19,128 bases of DNA from a bacterium SM23_31 (GTDB lineage Bacteria > SM23-31): assembly GCA_001304035.1 (NCBI GenBank), contig LJUD01000009.1:1-19128 (forward strand), written 5' to 3'. Below the pieces are notes generated by a model. The model worked only from the letters and a program-made list of their open reading frames with translations, ran no database searches and was not told the origin of the DNA. Both the position numbers and the translations under genes were made by a program. Shown here piece by piece: positions 7,199-14,959 of the stretch. Numbering within the stretch: position 1 is the first letter of the stretch; every line of letters starts with the position of its first letter.

Positions 7199-9238
7199 TT
7201 ACTTTATATGTGTTATTCTTTTTACTTCCTTTTTATCGCCTGCTTGCATTACTACGATGTAAGTGCTGCTGTCCATCACATTGCCATCGTCGTCTTTCCC
7301 ATCCCATGTAAAAGTGATTTCCCCCTGTGGGTAAATCTTTGGCGAAATTGCACGGACTGCTTTTCCCATAACATCATAAATTGTAAATGTTACAGATGAT
7401 TCAACCGGAATAGTAAAATGAGCTATTCGCAGTAAACTCTTTCCTTCATCCGAAAGTTTTTCCCGAGTCTCCGATATTACTTTAGGCGGGGGTGGTGTTT
7501 GTAGTATTTCTACCTCTTGGGTAATTTTCGGTCTAATCTCTACTACACCGCCCTTCCCTATTTCGGTTAGAAAAGGCGCGATATCCAAATCAAAGGTGCT
7601 TAATGATGAAGGCACTTCAATAATAGTCTTTTCAACTACATATAACCCTTCCTGTGTCCCGGATTTTACAATAATGTTTGTGTTCATCAAATCCGCAGCC
7701 TGGAATGTCTTTTGAAACGTTTTAAACGGTTTATCTTTTGTTCCGTCGCCGGTCTCGTCGTTTCCGGTATAAATATTCACGTAAACCGCTTGTTCTTTCT
7801 GCACGGGAGCATATTTTTCAAAAGAAATGTTTTTAATTTCGCTGACGTTCGTTAATCCGGCAACAGACTTTTGAACATCCAACAGCGCGGCATCCATATC
7901 GGCACCCTGCACGAACTCAACCGTAATAGTAGATTTCCCTTTCTCAGTTGAAGACGATATCCTTTTGACGTTATTTAAATTCATCAATAAAGATTCCACT
8001 TTTTTCGTGTAATTTCCCTCCATTTCTTCCTTCGGTATTTCCCCTGCTTCGATTTTGACAACTATTTTAGGTATTTCGTTTGTTGGTTTTTGCAATGAGA
8101 CGGCTCCGACTAATCCCTGCGGTTTCTTAACTATTACTTGAACTTGCCCGTCTTTAGCACTGTCGAGGTTTATTGTCGGCACATTCAGCACAACGTCTTT
8201 ACCATTTTGCACCGTCCCGCCGTCGGAGAAATACCACGAAAACGGTATTACCAAAGCAAGCAGAAAAACCATTGCTGTAGAATATTTTGCCTTACTCATT
8301 GTACCCTCCTTTTTCTTTGTAAGCTGGTAATTGACCCGCTTTTCGAGCTGATGAGGCGATTCGGTGAATGCGGTTGAAATATTTGAACACCCCGCATGAG
8401 TGATCGACTCGGCAATGTTCACCAGGTGATTTGAATAGCGGGTGGTTGTGAGTTTATTGGTTTTGACCGCTGCGTCATCGCAGGTCATTTCACGGAATTG
8501 ATTCATTTTTCTGCTCAGCAGCCACACCATCGGATTAAAAAAGTGAACCGCCTGTACAAAAAACTGAACAAGATTGATCCAGTGGTCGGCGTGGCGGATA
8601 TGTGCAAGTTCATGAGCAAGCACCGAGCGTTTGCAGTCATCCGTCCATGTATCCCAGCAGTCCGGAAGAATAATTCTGTGCCGGAAGAATCCGAATACCA
8701 GCGGGCTGTGAACGAGGCCGGATTTCAGAAACGTTACGTTTCTTCCGTTAAATTCGGTGTATTGGGTCACATCAACCGGCGCCACCTGTGGAAATAATTT
8801 TCTCAAACGAAACATCCGGCGGAAGTTGAACGCAATAATTCCGGCAAAAATCACGATCCAGCCCAGCATTAGAACAGATTGCAGTATAAGCGCCGGTCCG
8901 GGTTCGGAAATTGCGGCACCGGGAACTGCTGAATTGGAAATAACCGCATCAGAAATTGGCGCAATTGTCTCCGAAGTCTCGGGAATTATTATAGAATCTA
9001 ATACAAAAGCAGTGGTGCCACCGGAAACGGGGTATTTATCAAAAGACACGGCATAAAACGGCGGAATAAGCAGTTTTATTAATCCGATGAGGGCGATTCC
9101 CTGCAGCAGGCGTGCATCTCTGCGGCGAAGTATGTAAAGAAGGCAAAGAATCACCGTCAGAAATACAAAATTCTGAACGGACATCAGCAGGAAAAAATCC
9201 GCCCACGAAGACGCAATGTCATTTAACCGGTCAATCAT
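7199..9238 (-). CDS. M56-family (BlaR1/MecR1-like) membrane metalloprotease with a novel periplasmic tail
   Basis: Residue numbers are from the ATG at 9238, which has GGGGGAG seven bases upstream; an ATG six bases earlier sits too close to it. The gene overlaps blaI by 8 bp. Membrane segments lie at about 15-38, 44-64, 115-137 and 320-338. The cytoplasmic zinc protease has HELAH (209-213) and REMTCDD (Glu250). In this family the protease responds to an outside signal and inactivates BlaI. The outside part has no penicillin-binding motif. Instead, residues about 388-478 resemble an RND efflux-pump porter subdomain (VKRISSSTEKGKSTITVEF, then GADMDAALLDVQKSVAGL). Residues about 485-518 resemble the start of a parallel beta-helix protein (GTKDKPFKTFQKTFQAA). 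Residues 601-679 are a FlgD/type-IX-like Ig domain (YDVMGKAV, WDGKDDDGN). Protease assignment is firm; the tail assignments are by eye. Confidence 0.85.
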   Translation of the reverse strand: MIDRLNDIASSWADFFLLMSVQNFVFLTVILCLLYILRRRDARLLQGIALIGLIKLLIPPFYAVSFDKYPVSGGTTAFVLDSIIIPETSETIAPISDAVISNSAVPGAAISEPGPALILQSVLMLGWIVIFAGIIAFNFRRMFRLRKLFPQVAPVDVTQYTEFNGRNVTFLKSGLVHSPLVFGFFRHRIILPDCWDTWTDDCKRSVLAHELAHIRHADHWINLVQFFVQAVHFFNPMVWLLSRKMNQFREMTCDDAAVKTNKLTTTRYSNHLVNIAESITHAGCSNISTAFTESPHQLEKRVNYQLTKKKEGTMSKAKYSTAMVFLLALVIPFSWYFSDGGTVQNGKDVVLNVPTINLDSAKDGQVQVIVKKPQGLVGAVSLQKPTNEIPKIVVKIEAGEIPKEEMEGNYTKKVESLLMNLNNVKRISSSTEKGKSTITVEFVQGADMDAALLDVQKSVAGLTNVSEIKNISFEKYAPVQKEQAVYVNIYTGNDETGDGTKDKPFKTFQKTFQAADLMNTNIIVKSGTQEGLYVVEKTIIEVPSSLSTFDLDIAPFLTEIGKGGVVEIRPKITQEVEILQTPPPPKVISETREKLSDEGKSLLRIAHFTIPVESSVTFTIYDVMGKAVRAISPKIYPQGEITFTWDGKDDDGNVMDSSTYIVVMQAGDKKEVKRITHIK

Positions 9239-9635
9239 CGGCATGCTCCCCCCTTTCCTTTTCTTTCTGCCGGATCAGTTTTTTCACGTGTACAATTTCC
9301 TCATCGGTAAGATCACGGCTTCCGAACATAAAGCTCGCCATCTTCTGGAAAGAACCGTCAAAAACCTTGTCGACAAAAATGCTCGTCTCCTTTTTAACGG
9401 CTTCTTCCCGCTTTCTGAGTGGTTTGTAAATGTTTATGGGACCGAACTTTTCCTTTCGCAGAAAGCCCTTGTCTACGAGGATATTCATGATTGTCTGCAC
9501 CGTCGTGTAGGCTTTTTCGCCGTTTGGATAGCCGATTTTTAGCACATGTTTTACGGTCGGCGTTTCTTTCATATCCCAGATGATGTTCATTAATTCCCAC
9601 TCAAAGGGGGAAAGATAGTCTTTGTGTCTCGCCAT
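9231..9635 (-). CDS. blaI: BlaI/MecI/CopY-family winged-helix repressor
   Basis: A 134-residue repressor starting MARHKDYLSPFEWELM. I start at the ATG at 9635 because AAGG lies nine bases upstream; the ATG nine bases earlier overlaps that site. The N-terminal winged helix is clear (LSPFEWELMNIIWD, TVQTIMNILVDKGFLRKEK). The C-terminal part is the helical dimerisation region that M56 proteases cleave in the known systems. It is cotranscribed with the M56 gene, with stop and start overlapping, and its own promoter region carries two palindromes, so autorepression is likely. The symbol denotes family; the inducing signal is probably not a beta-lactam, judging from the partner's sensor. No beta-lactamase or penicillin-binding protein gene is in the window. 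Confidence 0.9.
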   Translation of the reverse strand: MARHKDYLSPFEWELMNIIWDMKETPTVKHVLKIGYPNGEKAYTTVQTIMNILVDKGFLRKEKFGPINIYKPLRKREEAVKKETSIFVDKVFDGSFQKMASFMFGSRDLTDEEIVHVKKLIRQKEKERGEHADD

Positions 9636-9660
9636 ATTACACATCCTTTTTTAAAAAATA

Positions 9661-9692
9661 CTAATATATTAGATACATTACTAATTATTTAG
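9661..9692. promoter_or_regulatory. Tandem BlaI operators
   Basis: Two 12-bp dyads, CTAATATATTAG (9661-9672, perfect) and CTAATTATTTAG (9681-9692, near perfect), start 20 bp apart, about two helical turns. On the minus strand the second dyad begins one base after the -10 box and covers the transcription start. The first lies between it and the ribosome site. This placement fits repression by the adjacent blaI product. Confidence 0.7.
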
Positions 9693-9693
9693 C

Positions 9694-9722
9694 AATATAC
9701 AATTTTAAATAAGTTTTGTCAA
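9694..9722 (-). promoter_or_regulatory. Promoter of the blaI-M56 operon
   Basis: On the minus strand TTGACA (9722-9717), a 17-base spacer and TATATT (9699-9694) match the sigma-70 consensus closely. Transcription would start near 9687, inside the operator dyad. Confidence 0.8.
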
Positions 9723-10001
9723 GAAAAATTTTAAAAAATTTATAAAAATTGATGATTTTCACTTTCCTGTTCTTTATAAAACTAAAGTAAAATAGAAATA
9801 TCTGAGGATTGATGTAGAAAAAATAGAATTCTTTTTGTAAATTGGTATAAATACCTAATGTAAGCATTAAAGTTCTGTAACTTGTAAAAAATCGGAATGA
9901 TTTTTAGGGAACTTGTGTTTCTATTTCGATAGTGCCGATTACCGTACGAATCTATTTGTTATATATGGTTAATACTGTTCTAATTTCGCAAATCTCATAT
10001 T
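9723..10001. other. AT-rich divergent gap, no gene recognised
   Basis: This is the remainder of the 366-base region between blaI and the ABC exporter. It should contain the exporter promoter; TAATAC near 9969 is a possible -10, but no good -35 accompanies it. Nothing else was found. Confidence 0.4.
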
Positions 10002-11810
10002 ATGGACGATAAATATTCAGAAGAGGAAGTATTAGGTAAAGCTTACGATGCCCGTTTGATGAAACGGCTTATCCATTATTTATCCCCGTATAAAATGCAG
10101 GTAATTTATGCGGCTCTTTTACTTGTATGCACGTCAATATTTACTCTTGCCCGTCCATTGTTGACACAATATGCTATTGATAATTATGTCATGCCGGGCG
10201 ACTTTGACGGATTAACAATAATTGCAGGTTTATTTATCGTAATTGCCGGATTAAACTTCATTTTTCAATATTTTCATTTTTACCTCATGTACATGACTGG
10301 TCAAAAGGTTATGTATGATATACGCAGCCAGATTTTCAAACATCTTCAGCGATTATCTCTTTCATTTTTTGATAAAACTCCGATCGGCAGACTCGTAACG
10401 CGGTTAACCACAGATGTAGATGCCCTGAATGAAATGTTTACATCCGGTGTGGTAACAATACTCGGCGATATTCTTTTATTACTGGGATTAGCTACAATGA
10501 TGTTTGTTTTTGATGCAAAACTCGCCTTGATTACCTTGACTATCATGCCTTTGCTTTTTATTACGGCATTTATCTTCAAAATAAAAGCCCGTGAAGGTTT
10601 CCGTAGTATCCGTATCCTTATTGCAAAAATAAACTCATTTCTTCAGGAAAATATCACCGGTATGAAAATTGTTCAGTTGTTTAACAGGGAAGACAAGAAT
10701 TACCGTCAATTTGAGCGGATTAACGCAGACCACCTCAAAGCTTATTTGCGAACGATTCTCTATTTCTCTATTTTCTACCCGGCTGTCGAAGTGTTGAGTG
10801 CGGTGGCGATAACACTTATTATTTGGTTTGGCGGTCTTGATATTCTCACCAATAATTTAACCTGGGGGCAGCTTGTCGGTTTTATTATGGCGGCACAAAT
10901 GTTTTACAGACCCATTGAGGATTTGAGCGAAAAATATAATATTCTCCAGTCGGCAATGGCTTCTTCGGAACGTATATTTAAGCTTCTTGATAAAGTAGAT
11001 GAAATTCCGGACAAACCTGATGCGATAGCTCCTGCGTATGTAAGAGGTGAAATTGAATTTAAAAATGTGTGGTTTGCATACAAAGACGAAGAATGGGTCT
11101 TAAAAGATATATCATTCAAAGTAAAAGAAGGGGAGAAGGTTGCCGTAGTTGGAGCAACCGGTGCAGGAAAAACAACGGTTATCAGCCTTTTAACACGGTT
11201 CTATCAGGTTCAAAAAGGTGAAATACTTATTGACGGTATAAACATTGAACATATAACAAAGGAATCCCTGCGCAAGCATATCGGCGTAGTATTGCAGGAT
11301 GTATTTCTTTTTTCCGGTTCGGTTCGCGATAATATTGCGCTTACCAATTCAAAAATAACTGATGCGGAGCTTATCCGTGCAGCAAAGGACGTACATGCTC
11401 ATCAATTTATTGAAAAACTCGATCGAGACTACGACGAGGAAGTGTTGGAGAGGGGCAGTAACTTTTCTACCGGGCAAAAGCAATTAATATCGTTCGCACG
11501 TGTTCTCGTGTATAATCCACGGATACTTGTGCTGGATGAGGCAACATCGAACATTGATACGGAAACGGAAATCCTTATTCAAAAAGCACTCAACCGGTTG
11601 ATGCACAAACGGACTTCGGTAATAATCGCACACCGTCTTTCTACGATAAAGAACGTCGAGAGGATTATCGTAATGCACAAGGGCAGGATACGCGAGGAAG
11701 GCACACACCAACAACTGCTCAGGAAGCACGGTATCTATTACAAACTGTATCAATTACAATACCGTGATCAGGAAACCGGAGTAAATGCAGTCGCAAATCA
11801 TAATGTGTAA
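10002..11810 (+). CDS. ABC exporter half-transporter (membrane and ATPase domains fused), MsbA/LmrA type
   Basis: A 602-residue type-IV ABC exporter subunit. Six membrane helices span about residues 30-320, including the family motif SFFDKTPIGRLVTRLTTDVD. The ATPase domain follows: Walker A GATGAGKT (384-391), Q-loop VVLQDVFLF, signature FSTGQKQ (488-494), Walker B ILVLDEATS (Asp512, Glu513) and H-loop AHR (His544). The signature is FSTGQ rather than LSGGQ, a variant met in heterodimeric relatives, so it may pair with another half; no second half-transporter gene adjoins it. It would export lipids, drugs or peptides from the inner membrane; the substrate cannot be told. No clear ribosome site precedes the ATG. 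The tolC-like gene starts 175 bases downstream. Confidence 0.9.
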   Translation: MDDKYSEEEVLGKAYDARLMKRLIHYLSPYKMQVIYAALLLVCTSIFTLARPLLTQYAIDNYVMPGDFDGLTIIAGLFIVIAGLNFIFQYFHFYLMYMTGQKVMYDIRSQIFKHLQRLSLSFFDKTPIGRLVTRLTTDVDALNEMFTSGVVTILGDILLLLGLATMMFVFDAKLALITLTIMPLLFITAFIFKIKAREGFRSIRILIAKINSFLQENITGMKIVQLFNREDKNYRQFERINADHLKAYLRTILYFSIFYPAVEVLSAVAITLIIWFGGLDILTNNLTWGQLVGFIMAAQMFYRPIEDLSEKYNILQSAMASSERIFKLLDKVDEIPDKPDAIAPAYVRGEIEFKNVWFAYKDEEWVLKDISFKVKEGEKVAVVGATGAGKTTVISLLTRFYQVQKGEILIDGINIEHITKESLRKHIGVVLQDVFLFSGSVRDNIALTNSKITDAELIRAAKDVHAHQFIEKLDRDYDEEVLERGSNFSTGQKQLISFARVLVYNPRILVLDEATSNIDTETEILIQKALNRLMHKRTSVIIAHRLSTIKNVERIIVMHKGRIREEGTHQQLLRKHGIYYKLYQLQYRDQETGVNAVANHNV

Positions 11811-11851
11811 CAGACACGTATAGGAAGTTTATATCGATTTTAATGAAAAAA

Positions 11852-11955
11852 TAACGCAAAGTACGCAAAGAAAATATAAAAAAATAATAATTTTCTGCGA
11901 ACTCTTCCTCAAGGTGTTGTTTCACCACATGACTTCTTTGCGTTATCTGCGGTTA
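11852..11955. repeat. Inverted-repeat element between exporter and tolC-like gene
   Basis: TAACGCAAAGTACGCAAAGAA (11852-11872 region) is repeated inverted at 11934-11955 (reverse strand TAACCGCAGATAACGCAAAG), framing about 100 bases. The same AACCGCAG..ACGCAAAGAA words occur at 5581-5610 upstream of dnaG, so this is a dispersed repeat, possibly a small MITE or a transcript-stabilising hairpin. Confidence 0.5.
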
Positions 11956-11985
11956 AATATTTTTTAAAACGAAACAGGAGGTTTT

Positions 11986-13350
11986 ATGAAACGCATGGTT
12001 GTAATCCTTTTAATAATATTGTTTTCTTCAGTTGCATCCCGTTCCCAAACCCGCTTAAAACTGGAAGACTGTATAAACATCGCCCTGACAAATAATACAC
12101 AGATAATTAATTCCCGGACTGAGTTGAATACATCAAAAGCGCAGAAACTTTCATCATACAGTTCAATATTACCCCGGCTCAGTTTCAGCGGAAGCCCCAG
12201 CAGGTATTACCGTGCTCCGTCCACATATATCGGATACGCGCCAACCGGTTATAATCCTACCACTGGCCAGGTTATTTATGGTAAAAAAGAGATAACATCC
12301 CCGGCAAATACTACAGAAAGTTATGGCGCAAGCGTAAGTTGGTCACAGACTATCTGGGACAATGGTCGGTGGTGGAACCAGATTCAGCATGCTGAGACCG
12401 GTGTACGTGCCTCCGAATGGAACTTGGAAAATACCACGGTTAATACAATTGCCAGTGTTAAAGCCCGGTATTATGAGCTTGTCAAAACTCTGGCACAGCA
12501 AAAAGTGCAGGAGGAATCTGTAACTCTGGCGGAAGAACAGTTGAGACGGTCTGAAACGATGTATAATATAGGAACGGTTGCACAGGTAGATGTATTCCGG
12601 TCTAAGGTTAATTTAGACCGCAACAAAATTAATCTGATTAATCAGAAATTAGCCATTGAAAATGCAAGGAGAAATCTGGCATTGATTATGGGAATGGATA
12701 TTTATGCTCCGCTTGAAGTGGAAACGGAAATCCTGTATGAAGTAAATTATGACATTTCGCTTGACGATTTCATTAACCGGGGAGTGAATAACAATCCGAA
12801 TATTAAGAGGTTGGAAGAGCTTGTTCAGAGTTCGGAATTTAATGTGAAAATTACGAAAGCTGCCCGGTATCCAAGTTTAAGCTACTCAGCGAGTTATTCA
12901 CGGAATAATTCTGAACTGGAGCGAATATATAAGAATATTTCAAAGAATTATTCCCTGCACTTGGGTTTAACGGTTAGTTATAATATATTTGACGGTTTTC
13001 AGACAAGATCAAACATACAACAGGCGAAGAATACCCTGCGCTCAAACGAAGAAAACCTAAAAGACACAAAACGGAATCATAAATCGACCATAATGACTTA
13101 TTATCAGCAGCTTATGGCATTCAAAGAAAAAATTGAAATTAACAAAGAGATGATTTTGGCTGCTGAAGAAGACCTCCGGCTGGCGAATGAGCGGTACCGC
13201 GTTGGTTCCGGAACACTTATTGAAACCATCGATGCGCAGGTACAATTGACCTCAGCCCGTTACTCTTTGTTAGAGTTACAGTACGATGCATTAATTGCGG
13301 AAGCCTTTCTCCATACTGCAGTAAATATCGGTGATGAGATAAAAAATTAG
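11986..13350 (+). CDS. TolC-like outer-membrane efflux channel
   Basis: A 454-residue outer-membrane factor with a signal peptide (hydrophobic residues 4-18, cleavage around SRSQ). The protein begins with the standard family opening LKLEDCINIALTNNTQI. It has two related halves of long amphipathic helices and short beta strands. Helical repeat motifs are visible (EEQLRRSETMYNIGTVAQVD in the first half, EEDLRLANERYRVGSGTLIE in the second). Such proteins trimerise into a channel across the outer membrane and periplasm. AGGAGG precedes the ATG by four bases. It sits between an ABC exporter and a MacB-like ATPase, which suggests an efflux role, but the periplasmic adaptor that normally links pump and channel is absent from the window. 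Confidence 0.92.
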   Translation: MKRMVVILLIILFSSVASRSQTRLKLEDCINIALTNNTQIINSRTELNTSKAQKLSSYSSILPRLSFSGSPSRYYRAPSTYIGYAPTGYNPTTGQVIYGKKEITSPANTTESYGASVSWSQTIWDNGRWWNQIQHAETGVRASEWNLENTTVNTIASVKARYYELVKTLAQQKVQEESVTLAEEQLRRSETMYNIGTVAQVDVFRSKVNLDRNKINLINQKLAIENARRNLALIMGMDIYAPLEVETEILYEVNYDISLDDFINRGVNNNPNIKRLEELVQSSEFNVKITKAARYPSLSYSASYSRNNSELERIYKNISKNYSLHLGLTVSYNIFDGFQTRSNIQQAKNTLRSNEENLKDTKRNHKSTIMTYYQQLMAFKEKIEINKEMILAAEEDLRLANERYRVGSGTLIETIDAQVQLTSARYSLLELQYDALIAEAFLHTAVNIGDEIKN

Positions 13351-13355
13351 GGCTG

Positions 13356-13370
13356 CAGTAAATTTTACTG
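13356..13370 (+). terminator. Weak hairpin after the tolC-like gene
   Basis: CAGTAAA and TTTACTG form a small AT-rich dyad six bases after the stop, followed by AATTTTATTACGTTTT. It is a weak terminator candidate at best. Confidence 0.3.
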
Positions 13371-13481
13371 AATTTTATTACGTTTTAAGTGTAATTATGT
13401 AAGAGAAATTGTAGTTTATTTAGTATTAACACGAATATTAATTAATAATAACATATAACAAAATAAGTAATGAAGGTGGAT

Positions 13482-14447
13482 ATGGAAAACACTGATTTAG
13501 TACAGCAGGCTAAAAAAGAAATTCGTAAAATGATTATAGCGCGGATTCGTGAATTGTCTAAAGAGAAAAAAAAGATTAAACAATCCGAATTTCTGAGCGG
13601 GCAGATCGCCGAGCAAATGCTCAAGAACTTTCATGAGATAATTGACCGGAAACAATATGAAGAGATTGTAGTCGGTCTTTTTACTGAATTACGGGAAAAA
13701 CAGCGTGAACAAAAAGAAAGCACCGACGGAAAGAAAAAAATAATAGAAACAGAAAACTTACATAAAATATATGAAGTTGGAACGGAAAAAGTGCACGCAC
13801 TGCGCGGCGTTTCCTTCACAATCGAAGAAAATGAATATGTTTCAATAATGGGGCCTTCCGGTTCAGGTAAGTCAACTCTTATGAATATAATAGGATGTCT
13901 GGATACGGCTTCGGATGGAGACTATATTTTCACCGGTGAAAATGTAAGCCGCATGAACGATAATCAATTGGCGGAGATAAGAAACAGCGAAATCGGCTTT
14001 GTATTTCAAACGTTTAACCTTTTACCCCGAACAACAGCCCTGCATAATGTGGAATTGCCTCTTATTTATAGCGGCGCTCCCACTTCTCAACGAAGAGAAA
14101 TGGCGATGGAAGCTTTAAAAAAAGTAGGGCTGGAAGATAGAGTGATGCACAAACCGAATGAGATTTCCGGAGGTGAGCGTCAAAGAGTTGCAATTGCACG
14201 AGCGCTTGTGAATAATCCGTCGCTTATTCTTGCCGATGAACCGACGGGGAATCTTGACTCAAAGACAGGAGATGAAATCCTGGATGTAATTGATTCAGTA
14301 CACCAAAGCGGCAATACGATCATTATGGTTACGCACGAAGAATATGTTGCCGCAAAATCCGGTCGTATTATACGTCTTCATGATGGATTAATTGCAAGCG
14401 ATGAACTTACAGAAAACGGGAAAAATAAAAACTACGGCTGGAAATAA
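13482..14447 (+). CDS. MacB/LolD-type ABC transporter ATPase with an N-terminal helical extension
   Basis: A 321-residue ATPase. I prefer the ATG at 13482 (GAAGG five bases upstream) over one 12 bases earlier. The ATPase domain starts near residue 84 (IIETENLHKIYEVG). It has Walker A GPSGSGKST (124-132), Q-loop FVFQTFNLLP, signature ISGGERQ, Walker B LILADEPTGNLD and H-loop MVTHE (His265). This sequence type normally works with FtsX-fold permeases in MacB efflux or Lol lipoprotein release. The first ~80 residues are an extra, highly charged, helical segment (IRKMIIARIRELSKEKKKIK) not usual in this family. No permease or adaptor gene follows; a terminator closes the unit at once. The partner must be encoded elsewhere. 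Confidence 0.88.
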   Translation: MENTDLVQQAKKEIRKMIIARIRELSKEKKKIKQSEFLSGQIAEQMLKNFHEIIDRKQYEEIVVGLFTELREKQREQKESTDGKKKIIETENLHKIYEVGTEKVHALRGVSFTIEENEYVSIMGPSGSGKSTLMNIIGCLDTASDGDYIFTGENVSRMNDNQLAEIRNSEIGFVFQTFNLLPRTTALHNVELPLIYSGAPTSQRREMAMEALKKVGLEDRVMHKPNEISGGERQRVAIARALVNNPSLILADEPTGNLDSKTGDEILDVIDSVHQSGNTIIMVTHEEYVAAKSGRIIRLHDGLIASDELTENGKNKNYGWK

Positions 14448-14480
14448 AGATATATTTTCGTAAAACTCTTCGTTATTCGA

Positions 14481-14509
14481 CCCTCACCAGCTACAGGTGA
14501 GGGTTTTTT
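14481..14509 (+). terminator. Rho-independent terminator after the ABC ATPase gene
   Basis: CCCTCACC (14481-14488), a 7-base loop, GGTGAGGG (14496-14503) and six T form a classical terminator 34 bases beyond the stop codon. It separates the ATPase gene from the small selenoprotein gene. Confidence 0.93.
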
Positions 14510-14532
14510 ATTTGTGATGTAATAAAGAAATC

Positions 14533-14561
14533 TTGATTTTTAATTGTAAATTTGTTAAAAT
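14533..14561 (+). promoter_or_regulatory. Promoter of the SelW-like gene
   Basis: TTGATT (14533-14538), 17 bases, TAAAAT (14556-14561). Transcription would start near 14568, about 42 nt before the ATG. Lying just after a terminator, it makes the small gene an independent unit. Confidence 0.6.
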
Positions 14562-14609
14562 GATTCTTTAAAATCCCTGAATATTATGTTATTATAGAGG
14601 AGTGCGTTA

Positions 14610-14831
14610 ATGAAAGTATCAATTGAATATTGTGTTGAATGAAACTACTTTCCTACAGCTTCCAGTTTGGCAGCAGCAATCGAGAAAGAACTCGGGATCA
14701 CACCTGAGTATATTAAGTCCGGCGGCGGAGTTTTTGAAGTTGTATCCGACGATAAATTAATATTTTCAAAAAAAGCTACCGGGCGGTTTCCTTCTCATGA
14801 AGAAATAATTGAAAAATTAAAATCATTGTAG
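14610..14831 (+). CDS. selW: SelW/Rdx-family selenoprotein, in-frame TGA read as selenocysteine
   Basis: The frame from ATG 14610 (AGGAG eight bases upstream) has one TGA at codon 11 (14640-14642) and then stays open to TAG at 14829. Reading TGA as Sec gives 73 residues: MKVSIEYCVEUNYFPTA, later SGGGVFEVV, KLIFSKK and TGRFPSHEEI. This matches the thioredoxin-like Rdx family (selenoprotein W and bacterial CxxC forms) from start to end. The redox motif CVEU (Cys8, Sec11) lies in the loop after the first strand, where relatives have CxxC or CxxU. Family members are small thiol/selenol redox proteins of the cytoplasm. A SECIS-like hairpin follows the TGA. Usual gene callers split or miss it. The alternative, a Cys-to-stop mutation in a CVEC ancestor, is less likely because the rest is intact. 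Confidence 0.88.
14658..14674 (+). promoter_or_regulatory. Candidate bacterial SECIS element
   Basis: In the mRNA just after the UGA, GCU (14658-14660) pairs with AGC (14672-14674) and CCA (14662-14664) with UGG (14668-14670), with a U-C mismatch between. The apical loop is GUU (14665-14667). The loop begins 22 nt after the UGA. Bacterial SECIS elements recognised by SelB lie about 16-37 nt downstream and have a G, usually followed by U, at the start of the apical loop, so position and loop fit. The stem is short, so the fold is tentative. Confidence 0.6.
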
Positions 14832-14959
14832 CGTTTTCAGAAAAAAAATAGATAAAATTCTTATTGAAAAGAAAGTCGCGCTCAGCGGGATTTGCTTCCC
14901 ATTGCACAGAAGCGAATGTCTATGCTACTAATTTTATGATACAATAATCCTTTTCTGCT

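Noticed and set aside
7199..9238. BlaR1/MecR1 beta-lactam receptor
   Set aside because: There is no serine-based penicillin-binding domain (no SxxK or KTG motif set in the tail), so resistance sensing is not supported.
14610..14642. 11-codon peptide ending at TGA, i.e. the SelW-like gene as a pseudogene
   Set aside because: The frame stays open and conserved after the TGA, Cys8 is kept, and a SECIS-like hairpin follows; Sec decoding explains more. It stays open until the Sec machinery is found.
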